A stretch of DNA of 64,000 bases from assembly GCF_001039355.2 (NCBI RefSeq), contig NW_019774936.1, positions 248,001-312,000 of the forward strand, given 5' to 3'. The position numbers and the translations under genes are program-made. Source of the DNA: Lingula anatina. Taxonomy: Eukaryota; Brachiopoda; Lingulata; Lingulida; Lingulidae. The notes under the pieces are model-generated. The model did no database searches. It was not told where the DNA came from and worked only from the letters and a program-made list of their open reading frames with translations. This document shows, one piece after another, positions 55,601 through 64,000 of the stretch; within the stretch, counting starts at the first letter, position 1; the number at the start of each line of letters is the position of its first letter.

Positions 55601-56697
55601 TAGAAAAAAAAGAGGACTCTGTTATAAATGTTAATAGAATTTCAGCCCTAGAATGAATACCTCTATATTGAACCATCTCATGTTGTATCTGATATGCAAA
55701 CATTTCTAGCTTAACAATTTTTTGTTTACCATAGATAAAACAATAACATTCCACCCACGAGAAAATTCTTTCTCTTTTTATATTCTCAGATAAAAGTAAA
55801 AACAATATATACTTAGTACTTCTCTTTATACATATAATATGACAGAAAGAGATGTGCAGGATATCAATTCTGCCCTACGTAGTGTATGCATTACTCACAT
55901 TTCTAACGTCCTTGAACCCTTGACCTGTTGTAATGACCCCACTCTGGATTGTCACCTCCTGAACAGATAAACCAACTGAGAAATCACTGGTACTTAGGCA
56001 TTTAACATGAAGTCTATCAGACATATACAGGTTACAGTATAGAAAATTTAAATTGGAAGAGAAAACTGATTTGGGAAATACCTAGTAAGTGCTGGAAATT
56101 TTCATTTTTTTTTCTAGTTCTAGATCAAGATATGTGTGTGTGTTTGTGTATGCATGCGTGTAGGTGTGCAAGAGGGTGTGTATGTGCATGCATGCATGTT
56201 CCCATACGTGTGTGCACATGCATGCAAGCACACAGACACATTTTTTGTGTGTACAGGCATATGTGTGTATTTTCACTTTCTTTAGGATTATTAGAATTTA
56301 CTTATGGCATTTGTTATATACTATCCTTTTTAGCTTACTCTAGATACCTTATCATTGGCTGTCTTGAACGTCCCTGGAGTGTCATCCACTGGGATCAGGA
56401 TATGGTTTCTGTAGTCCTCTTCAGTATAAAGATATTTAGAGGAGCTGTGACCTGTTCTGGGGACACAGATCTGTAAAAAGAAAAATAAGAAAAGAAAAAG
56501 AAATGTAATTTTCATATCACTTTATAACATAAACACTATGTGAATTTTATTAAACCTTTTAAAATTTTAGAGAGAGAGAGAATGAGGTACTGTACCATAT
56601 ATCTGTTGTCAGCAGCAAAGTTGTAGATTTCTGCATATTTCGACTGTAAGTTAACAAAGAACTTGTTCTCAAAGAGATCTTCATCATAGGACTGCAT
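41258..56697 (-). CDS. ANKRD27: ANKRD27 (VARP): VPS9 and ankyrin-repeat endosomal trafficking protein, complete, 26 coding exons
   Basis: Rab21 exchange factor (VPS9) and Rab32/38, VAMP7 and retromer partner on endosomes (family knowledge). Exons 5' to 3': 56596-56697, 56348-56470, 55899-55958, 55336-55426, 53232-53309, 52820-52914, 52476-52535, 52076-52132, 51546-51688, 51043-51182, 50599-50680, 50178-50243, 49837-49928, 49422-49498, 48750-48939, 48081-48220, 47533-47625, 47063-47168, 46346-46542, 45775-45963, 45185-45301, 44444-44638, 44131-44250, 43225-43383, 42710-42833, 41258-42357. They sum to 3996 nt, about 1331 aa (human 1050). Start MQSYDEDLFENKFF matches the family. Landmarks: VPS9 about 200-345 (TDDLLPILVFLVVKSEIPNW), zinc-fingernail motifs CHPLCSCDRC (about 451) and CHPLCQCDKC (about 752), ankyrin sets about 485-600 and 767-925. 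The extra length is a long polar C-terminal tail. The 49837/49498 junction is the least certain; other phases agree. Confidence 0.95.
41482..41700. repeat. Coding minisatellite, 21-bp (7-residue) period, in the ANKRD27 last exon
   Basis: A 21-bp unit (TTGTTGTCAAGGTGATCAGTC on the plus strand is about three near-perfect copies at 41482-41545) encodes HLDNKTD-type heptads on the minus strand. Degenerate relatives continue to about 41700 (HHDNKSDHYDNN). The period is a multiple of three, so copy-number changes keep the frame. The unit adds His/Asp/Asn-rich sequence to the disordered tail. Confidence 0.8.
43369..44030. repeat. 42-bp minisatellite (about 16 units) spanning an ANKRD27 intron/exon boundary
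   Basis: Units of about 42 bp such as GAGGCACCATGCTATAACAC followed by AACAATAACAGTGAAATYAACT repeat about 16 times. They are near-perfect next to the exon and increasingly degenerate towards 44030. The first unit includes the real 3' splice acceptor and the first about 15 bases of the exon at 43225-43383 (residues HGASVDL). The array therefore arose by duplicating the splice junction. In-frame TAG codons occur in the proximal units, so they are not coding. Confidence 0.85.
49107..49274. mobile_element. hAT-type MITE in an ANKRD27 intron
   Basis: About 168 bp starting CAGGGGCGGATCCAG and ending AAATCCACCCCTG, an inverted-repeat pair typical of hAT-superfamily non-autonomous elements. Direct repeats TGCAGAT lie at 49100-49106 and 49273-49279, overlapping the right terminus by two bases, and look like the target duplication (hAT normally gives 8 bp). 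Interior is AT-rich, with a GTCTTCC-type inverted motif near 49227-49256. No coding capacity. Confidence 0.72.
52573..52606. repeat. (TC)n(TG)n microsatellite in an ANKRD27 intron
   Basis: About eight TC units join about eight TG units, followed by GCATGCATGCATG-type alternation to about 52625. No coding meaning. Confidence 0.9.
54401..54529. repeat. Foldback element (52-bp arms) in an ANKRD27 intron
   Basis: The left arm 54401-54452 and right arm 54478-54529 are reverse complements with a few mismatches. They share an uninterrupted core GCTTCAGAGATAACTTGAAA and are separated by a 25-base loop. Transcribed as part of the ANKRD27 pre-mRNA, it would form a stable hairpin. Possibly a remnant of a foldback or palindromic MITE, or a small-RNA precursor; undecided. 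Confidence 0.75.
56130..56262. repeat. Degenerate TG/CATG-rich repeat in an ANKRD27 intron
   Basis: Alternating purine-pyrimidine sequence (TGTGTG, GCATGCATGCATG) occupies most of this stretch. Open frames across it on either strand are low-complexity artefacts. Confidence 0.7.
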
Positions 56698-57930
56698 AGC
56701 TTCTGGCCTGTTCTGTTGTAAAAGAAAAAGAAAGTCAAAAAAATTCAACTCAGTTATAGCAGTAGACACACTTCCTCCTTTCCTCCTTAAATGAAGAATG
56801 TTAACCTCTGTTAATACCTTAGCAATCTGCTGCCTTTAGCATCCACCAAGCTGATCCATGCAAATTGAGTTACTACCTACCCAGAGATATATTACATAGT
56901 GAATTATTGATTCTCATTTAGCACCTTCCATAAATAAGCATTGCTTTAATCAACACTTTTGAGGTCACATGGGACTTTAACAGAACTTTTTCATTATCAA
57001 GCTTGGGATCAAAGTGTGAATATTAATTCAAATAGATGGTTTTAACACTGTCAAAAAAATTATAGCAATAATCGAATACAGAAATGATTAAATTTAGTCC
57101 CAGTCAAGGGGTTTTGTTTTATTTTGCTTTTTAGTTACTGAATATGCTTAGGTCAAAAAGGCAGCCATCACAATTATGAGCAAGCTGCACAACATAGCTG
57201 TCAGTGTCTTAAACAGGCAAGTTTGTTTTGAAAAAGGACTTCTACAGTACACATACATTCATAAAATCTGTCTCTTATGCTAAAATCAAGGATCTTCAAC
57301 AATATGTGCTGGGTAAGAAGACCACAGATGGAAAGAAATGAGTGGAACCTAGGGACAAACATATGTTGGATCAAACTGTAGGTGGTACTGAAGGATGATC
57401 ATTTAGACTAAAATATCTACAGTACATCTGACTTCAAAGATTGTTACAAATATTCAGGTTTCCTGGCGACCTTCATGGCATGTTGGATACCCTTGATCAA
57501 TAAAGTCAAAATTGAGTTACTTAATATTTTGCAAGCTGGCACAATACTGTTATTAAAAGTGACCAGTGTTACTGACCCAGGAATTTGGAAATGTTAACTT
57601 AAACTTAAAGTAAATTATTCATGCTCACTATTTTATATACTGGTACTAAATTGCATGTTACATTCTGCTTGAGACCTTTAAGACAACGCCATAGGCACAA
57701 ATCCTTACATCCTTCGTACAATAATTCTAGTAGACATAAACTTAGAGTCATAAAACATTTGTTTATTATTGTTATCTGTCCACTTCCAGTTCAAGTCCCG
57801 TGACTCCGAGGCCAACTCGTTGCGCTTTTCGAATAAGACTGATTAAGCTGGGCATGATAATTCAGCACACTATTTCAAACCAAATAATTCATATGTGAAT
57901 TCAATATCTTTTTATAAAAGCAAAGCTTAC

Positions 57931-58633
57931 CTGAAACAACGCATTTCATTTAAACGCAAAATGTACAAGGCCAACTAAAGAACACTAAGGGACTCTTTTG
58001 CAATCGAAGGAAGGAATTTTTTTACTATTTCCGGTATTCCATTGACAATGTGCCGCTGTTTCGTCCAAAAAATTCATTTGATGGATTCATTTGATGCATA
58101 CTTTAAAAACGTAAGCTTCATGTAATGTAATGTCACTAATATTTGACTTCTTGAAGATCGATAAATTATGAACTTACTGAAGACATAGAAGTGAATAGAC
58201 GGCCGTTTAGACTTTAGTTCCACTTACTCAGTTACTGGTACTGTTTTGTTTTATCTAGACTTATGGCAGTTCTTCGTTGCTCTGCGTTTGATGTCGGTTC
58301 GTTTTACGATTTGCACGTTAACTGTTCCATTAAAACAACAAATTACAAATGAAACGTGTGGGATAAGCTTCCCCATATCATTCTTCTTCTTCTTCTTCTT
58401 CTTATTATTATTATTAGGCTGTTATCATTTATATTTTGCACCATGCAACCACACCATCTAATGTTAAAAGACAAAATTTGGGTTCATAATACTGGCATTA
58501 GAGGGGAGTAATGATGTGAAATGATGACCCCTGTAGTGGCAAGCCAACAGTTGGAAAAAGCAGATTGATGAAAGATTAGTTTTCTTTTTACAGTTCTTCT
58601 TGCAAGGACAGTTCTGATTCAATAGATCTAGAG
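57931..58633. promoter_or_regulatory. Probable divergent promoter between ANKRD27 and ADAT1
   Basis: The two start codons, at 56697 (minus) and 58634 (plus), face away from each other. On the minus strand a GTAAGC donor at 57925-57930 marks a probable ANKRD27 noncoding leader exon just above it. On the plus strand an acceptor TTTTTACAG ends at about 58590, before the ADAT1 start exon, implying an ADAT1 leader exon upstream. Transcription starts of both genes therefore probably fall within about 57.95-58.3 kb. A trinucleotide run of TTC then TTA units lies at about 58381-58415. Inferred from gene geometry; no start-site data. Confidence 0.5.
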
Positions 58634-60847
58634 ATGCATGAAGAAAGAAACTGGCAAAAAGATGCTCAATTTGCCGACAAGTTGACCAAGAAATGCTTTG
58701 ACCACTATGCAAACAAGCTGCCTAAAAAGGGAAAGCCTGTGCCCAGGAGAGAGTGGACATTGTTAGCTGCAGTTGTCATGACAATAGACAAGACAAACGG
58801 TGTGTATAGTGTGTTGTATATTGTAAGGTAATTTACATAATTAACATATCTCCCACAATGCATTGTTCCTTCTCTACCAGTTCGCCAACATGCCCACATG
58901 TGGCTGGATGTTATGTAATAAATGAGTTAATAAAAAAGTAAACTTCAGTTACATAACAAACGGAAAACTACGACATAGTGGGGTACTGCTGCCATATGAT
59001 ATACAACATCATACATGTGATGAAAAGAATGTAAAGAATATATTCTACTTTATTTTTTATTTCTCTCATTAAAAGATGTTATACTGGAGCATCACAGACT
59101 TTACGAAAGGCGTCGGACCGTCGGACATGCCTGGCAAATTTCGTCTCGGTCCGATAAAAAATCCTGTATTGTCGGACCTTATGTCCGGCGAGTTTTCAAA
59201 CTGACTGGGAATGTGTAAATATAAGGAATACGTTGTTGTTTCTTTTCTGGACGATATATTTTACTTCATTCGGAAAGAGAGACGGGGTGAAAATCTCGGG
59301 GAGTTCCCAGCTAATTATACATAATTTATTAACCTCAGTTTCACTCACAAATACTATTTTATGACTGGCTGAGGTTGGGGAATTCCTGGATGATGTAATG
59401 TACAGTCTCGTTTTCGTTTCGTAATACCTCTACACAACAAAATGGCCGCAACACATGTGCTCGTGCTATTTGCGTTTTTACCGACTTGATCCTCTGTTTC
59501 TTCATTATCAGTCGTACACAGTACTCATGGATAAGCCTTTTGCTTAAAAAATGACGTTGTTGAACTTTAAACACTTAGTTGGTGCAAAGCGTGGCAAAAA
59601 TGAAAACGAAGTGAAGAAGAGAAATGGAAGTTTAATAAATTGGAAAGAAGGTAGGCCCTGGCGGACTTGTGATCTGTAGGAGAGGAAAATAGTGTGAGCC
59701 GAGTGTCAGGAGTACTAAAGTTATCATTTTGATCAATAGCAACATAAATGTTACAGCTTTATTACGGGTTCTTAAATTATGGAACATATGTACGTATTTG
59801 CATGTACCGTTCATCACGAGTTGGAGAAAGTGCAATTGAACTTGATGAAAGCTCACAGTTTGAGTTTCTTTTTATTAAAAAAAAAAGAAATAAAATGAAG
59901 AAGGAACTTAGACTCGGACTGGACAGTCCCTGCCAAAGCTTCAAATGGATGAAAGAGACCGCCTTACTGTGCTGTTTCAAAATGCACATGTTATTGCCAA
60001 AAACAACGTGCGAAATGGTTATCTGCTTAACAGACGTTTTTATGGACATACATTTGATATTACTAGCTACACATTCTTCATACTTGTATTGGTTTTAGTC
60101 CTTGTGTCATTCCAGAGCGTCTTTTTTATTAAATAAAAAACAACTTGTTATGCAAGTAATTTTTTGCCTATTTTTTCTTTCTTATTTTACTTTTTTACAA
60201 ATAAATATATATCAAAAAATTAATATTTATTTAATGTCAATGATTTAAAACGTTAGAAAATACACATGAAAACATGAATTATGGTTCATATTTCTATTAT
60301 TTTACTTCGGTCTGACAGATTTTGTTTTGGTCTGACAGAATTTTTAAGCTTGTCAGACCGAATGTCTGACAGATTTTTTGGCCTTTCGTAAAGTCTGTCA
60401 CAATACATGTATTAGTAAAATTTTATAGTCTGGCTGCACAAGTACAGACATGTGCACGTACCCCCAGTAGGTATAGATGTATGCTTGGAAATTGAATGGA
60501 AATTGAATTTTTATGATCACAATAATTTTAATCTGTTGTTTTAATTATGCTAAAGTTTTCCCTTTATCTTAATTTATTTTTCTGTGCATATCATTGTATG
60601 GTTATTCGGACAGTTCTTATCATTCAAAGACATGTACACGTCTTTGTTTTCCAGGTGCTTATGAAGCCAGTCTGGTGTCATTAGGAACAGGCTCCAAGTG
60701 TATTGGGCAGTCGAAGATGAGTAGCAAAGGTAAGAAATAAAGCTTTATTCATTTTCACAGTTTTATTTCTTTATTTTCTTCATTTTTATTTCATGTTTCT
60801 TTTTTTTCTGCATCTTATTGTCAGTTCATTCTGTTTTTAAAGTCTTC

Positions 60848-60903
<56 letters not shown>

Positions 60904-63704
60904 AAAAACATGCTAGTAGATACAGTGTTGGCATTTGTATATAACCAAGAAAAATGTTTAAATCTAGAACGTGTGTCATGTAAAATTTGATTATCATAAA
61001 ATATTAAGTTTGGATCTTTTGTCATAATTTTCACATTTTGGCATAGCCAAAGACATGCCTGTAAAAATTTGATTCCATCCTTATTATATCTCTTGACATA
61101 TCTCTTGTAGGTGACATATTGAATGACAGCCATGCTGAGGTCGTAGCAAGAAGAGCCTTCCTCAAGTTCCTGTATCATGAACTGGCTGCTGCCTATAGAG
61201 GGAGGGAAAGCAAGGTCTTCCAGGTGACAGAAGATAAAACACACTGTCGGGTCAAGAATGGGGTAGATTTTCATCTTATTACAAGCCACACACCATGTAA
61301 GTGGTAATTGTTAATATTGGAATGATTATTTTAATATTAATTTTTCCAAAATGGTATTTTTTATTGAAATTAAAGTTTCAAAGTTCAGACAGATGTTTTG
61401 TTTAGAAATTACAACAAAATATATGATACAAAAACAGACTTATGAAGAATTTTTTTTAATGATTGTGTTAAAAACAAATTTATTAAACAGTTAGTAAATA
61501 GCCTTTGCAAGTTATGCTTGAAGCATTGGTAATGGATGATATCTTGTTGATAGGTGGCGATGCATCTATATTTCCCAAGACAAGCTGTCAAAAAACAGAA
61601 CTGACTTTTGCCACTGTTGATATGGCATATGCATGCAGCAGCACAGGTGAAAACAGTTCTTTAGGAGAGGTGTGTGGGCCTCCTGCTAAGAGAGGTAGGA
61701 CAGAGGATTTACCTGCCACAGGTGCCAGTTCTGAAAGACAGAATGAGATTCTTACCACTGAGGCACCTGACAGTGACCTGCCAGGTGCAAAAAATGCCTG
61801 TGATATCCAAAAAGATGGCGGAAATGATTCTGATCAAGTGTCACCTAACAACTGCAGTAGTTCAGACATAAATGCTAAAGTTAATATTTTGCAACAGAAA
61901 GAGTTAGAGACAGAAAAATTTCATTCAAGCTTAAAAGCGGGAAAACCTACATCCCCACCCTCAAGCCAGGGTTGTTTTTATGGGTCTACAATGAAGACAG
62001 ACCCTGATCATTTGCAAGAGTTTGAACACATGCTATCTTCTAACAATACATCAAATGGACTTGCTGGTGCTCCCAAATGTAATTCTGTTCACCCGTCAGA
62101 AAAAGGTATTAATCAATTAGAACAAATTTCTGGCAGTGGGACATCAAACAGGTCTTCACATTCTGAGCAGGAAACAGATCCATCATCAAGTACTTTGAAG
62201 AAAGATATTTACAGAACTGGTGCTAAGTGTGCCCCAGGGGGCGCCCAAGACACCCTGGGGTCAGGAGATGATTACCACATCACTGGGGTCCTACGTACAA
62301 AACCAGGAAGAGGAGACAGGACAATTTCAATGAGTTGTAGTGATAAACTTGGGAGGTGGAATGTCTTGGGCTGCCAGGGGGCGCTTCTCAGTCACTTCCT
62401 GGAACGGCCAGTGTATCTCAGCTCGGTCATTGTGGCCAAGTGTCCATTTGATAAGAGCGCTCTCCAGAGGGCAGTTGTGGACAGGTGTCTGAGAGTGAGG
62501 GGTTTACCTGAGGGGTATCATGTTCATCGCCCTGTGTTACTGCAGTCCAGCTTACAGTTTCAGCACAGTAAACAGGCAGTGGAACAACTGGCAGCAGGTG
62601 GAGCCATTGCACCATCACCTAACTGTAAATGGTGTTATTGCATACTTTTTCTAATTTGATTTATTTTTTGTCAGTTTCTGTACTTGTGTTTGTGTATATC
62701 AGACTTGTTTTGATATCCAGGTAATGTATTTGATACGAAATTTCCACATTTGTCAGACACCTTAAATGAACATGGTAAAATCAAGCTCTTATTGTAGCTT
62801 CGTTACATATTTTCCAGCAACTCCATTTAATTATTAAAATATAAGTGTGTGTTTATTATTCATCTGCCACAAGTAATTGATATACGTTTAATTATATTAA
62901 GTTTTTTTCATATGGTGCTGTGTTGATGGAGTATTTTAAAACAGAGCTCATGGAACAGCTTTCATTTACACATTTATGTCATAAAACAGTTGAATAACCA
63001 GTTATAGAGATTTTAATGTTGTCCCAATTGTTTTCAGCCATTATGTGGGCAAATGTTCCTGGGTGTGCTGTAGAGGTAACTGTACATGGAAAGAGACAGG
63101 GAGTGACGGCTAAAAACAGAGATAAACCAGAAGCAAGGTGAGAAGTCCTTTTTTGTCAAATGTTTTATACACTATTGCCTTATGTAGGTATACTGAATGT
63201 TTTATAGCAATTCCCCCATATTTTGTAGCAAAACCCATCATATTTTACCTAAATTTGCCGCATCTGGTGATGAAAGTAAAATTTATAAATGGACAGTTTT
63301 TAAATTTTATAAATGATTTGATTTGTTTTATATTACATTTAACACTGGGTTCTTGATCATCTGTGATCTGCAAAAAATGTTGAGAATTTTATTTTTTCAA
63401 AAAGTGTAATCTAATTGTTTTTTCTGTTCAAGCACTGCTGTAAAAAGAAACAAACTTGAGAGATTTTTGAAAAGTGAATGATCTGGAAAGCTTATAGACA
63501 ATATTACCAGCTATTGTGTGTGAGAGGAGATTGTCATACAACTTATTGTTTTATTTAATAAATGATATTCTTTGTCCATGTCAGAAGTTATAACAGAGCC
63601 TTTTTTTTCTTATTCAGGTGTTATCTTTGTCCCTTGGAGTTATTTCAAACATTTGCAGGACTGCTTTCAGGATTACCACAATACTCAGTACCAACAACAC
63701 TCAG
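58634..63704 (+). CDS. ADAT1: ADAT1, tRNA-specific adenosine deaminase 1 (C-terminal exon(s) beyond window)
   Basis: Deaminates A37 to inosine in eukaryotic tRNA-Ala, the precursor of 1-methylinosine (family knowledge). Exons: 58634-58799, 60655-60729, 61111-61296, 61554-62624, 63038-63137, 63618-63704, joining in phase to give about 561 residues; the final phase is open, so the gene continues right. The N-terminal [20 protein letters not shown] and [12 protein letters not shown] match the family. The deaminase zinc site is visible: His88 and catalytic Glu90 in [11 protein letters not shown], Cys143 in HTPCGDAS, and Cys at about 404 in [15 protein letters not shown] before it is the family's inositol-phosphate-site region. 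About 225 residues of Ser/Asp/Asn-rich sequence, in one 1071-nt exon, separate the first Cys from the YRTGAKC block; the human protein (502 aa) has a shorter insert there. Start chosen as the first ATG after the acceptor at 58590. Confidence 0.95.
59095..60397. mobile_element. DNA-transposon-like element with 17-bp perfect terminal inverted repeats in ADAT1 intron 1
   Basis: CAGACTTTACGAAAGGC at 59095-59111 is matched by its exact complement at 60381-60397; TCA lies immediately outside both ends. Just inside each end are clusters of GTCGGAC/GTCTGACAG-type subterminal repeats. Within it, 59551-59679 (plus) encodes a 42-residue basic peptide beginning [14 protein letters not shown] possible donor (GAAG|GTAGGC) interrupts it, so it may be the first exon of a lost transposase or accessory gene. 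No transposase core is present, so it is a non-autonomous or decayed copy. CAG termini hint at hAT, but no 8-bp target duplication is seen. Confidence 0.72.
60849..60898. repeat. (AC)n microsatellite in an ADAT1 intron
   Basis: About 25 uninterrupted AC units followed by an A run. Frames encoding CV repeats on the minus strand are spurious. Confidence 0.97.
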
Positions 63705-64000
63705 GTACGGCTATGAAGGTTAAACAATAATAATAATAATAGTGATAATTTATTTCAAAATCCATTAAATTTGATTTGCACATAAGCTTAAATTGGATAG
63801 AAACAAATTAAAATGCATTATAACAATAATACACAGAAATAAAAGATCTACTGGAGTTCATCTATCTTTCTACCTATCTATCTCTACCTATATATTTCTA
63901 TACTTCGATAGGTATATAATTTGTTATCGTATTCATGGGCCAATTGAGCCATGAAAAAAAAGAAGACTAGTAGAAATCTATTTAATAGAACAATTTACCT

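Overview
This window is intron-rich animal genomic DNA, not prokaryotic. Genes are split into many small exons with GT-AG junctions, introns are AT-rich, and simple repeats (TG, GA, TA, AC) are long. There are several families of short inverted-repeat DNA elements and one assembly gap (9914-10127). The gene repertoire (CPSF1, a TRIM ligase, a secreted SRCR protein, ANKRD27/VARP, ADAT1) fits an invertebrate metazoan. A lophotrochozoan such as a mollusc is my best guess, but that is inference and nothing here proves it.

Layout. 1-3692 (minus): the N-terminal eight coding exons of CPSF1, whose remainder lies off the left edge; its likely promoter is near 4.5-4.7 kb. About 4.6-19.3 kb: a gene-poor stretch with an inverted-repeat element, a tandem duplication, the gap and microsatellites. 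19388-23189 (plus): a complete six-exon TRIM-type E3 ubiquitin ligase (RING, two B-boxes, coiled coil, divergent SPRY-like end; 593 aa). 23.2-29.3 kb: intergenic, with an inverted-repeat element and a long foldback. 29331-33733 (minus): a four-exon gene for a 311-aa predicted secreted protein with PAN-like, ephrin-receptor-like cysteine-rich and SRCR modules. 34-41.2 kb: intergenic, with inverted-repeat elements and microsatellites. 41258-56697 (minus): complete ANKRD27 (VARP) in 26 coding exons, about 1331 aa. 58634-63704 (plus): ADAT1, missing only its C-terminal exon(s) beyond the right edge.

ANKRD27 and ADAT1 lie head to head and probably share the interval around 58 kb as a divergent promoter. 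The five genes are housekeeping or immune-type functions (mRNA 3'-end formation, ubiquitination, secreted recognition, endosomal trafficking, tRNA editing). They do not form a pathway; the clustering looks incidental.

I do not see an undescribed multi-gene system. The most unusual structures are: a 42-bp minisatellite in ANKRD27 built from an intron's 3' splice site plus the start of the next exon; a second, coding minisatellite in the same gene; a GC-AG first intron in CPSF1; an SRCR protein with an uncommon module order and group A cysteines in one exon; and three two-copy families of short terminal-inverted-repeat elements. Exon boundaries were read by eye from splice motifs, reading phase and remembered family sequence, and may be off by a base or two.
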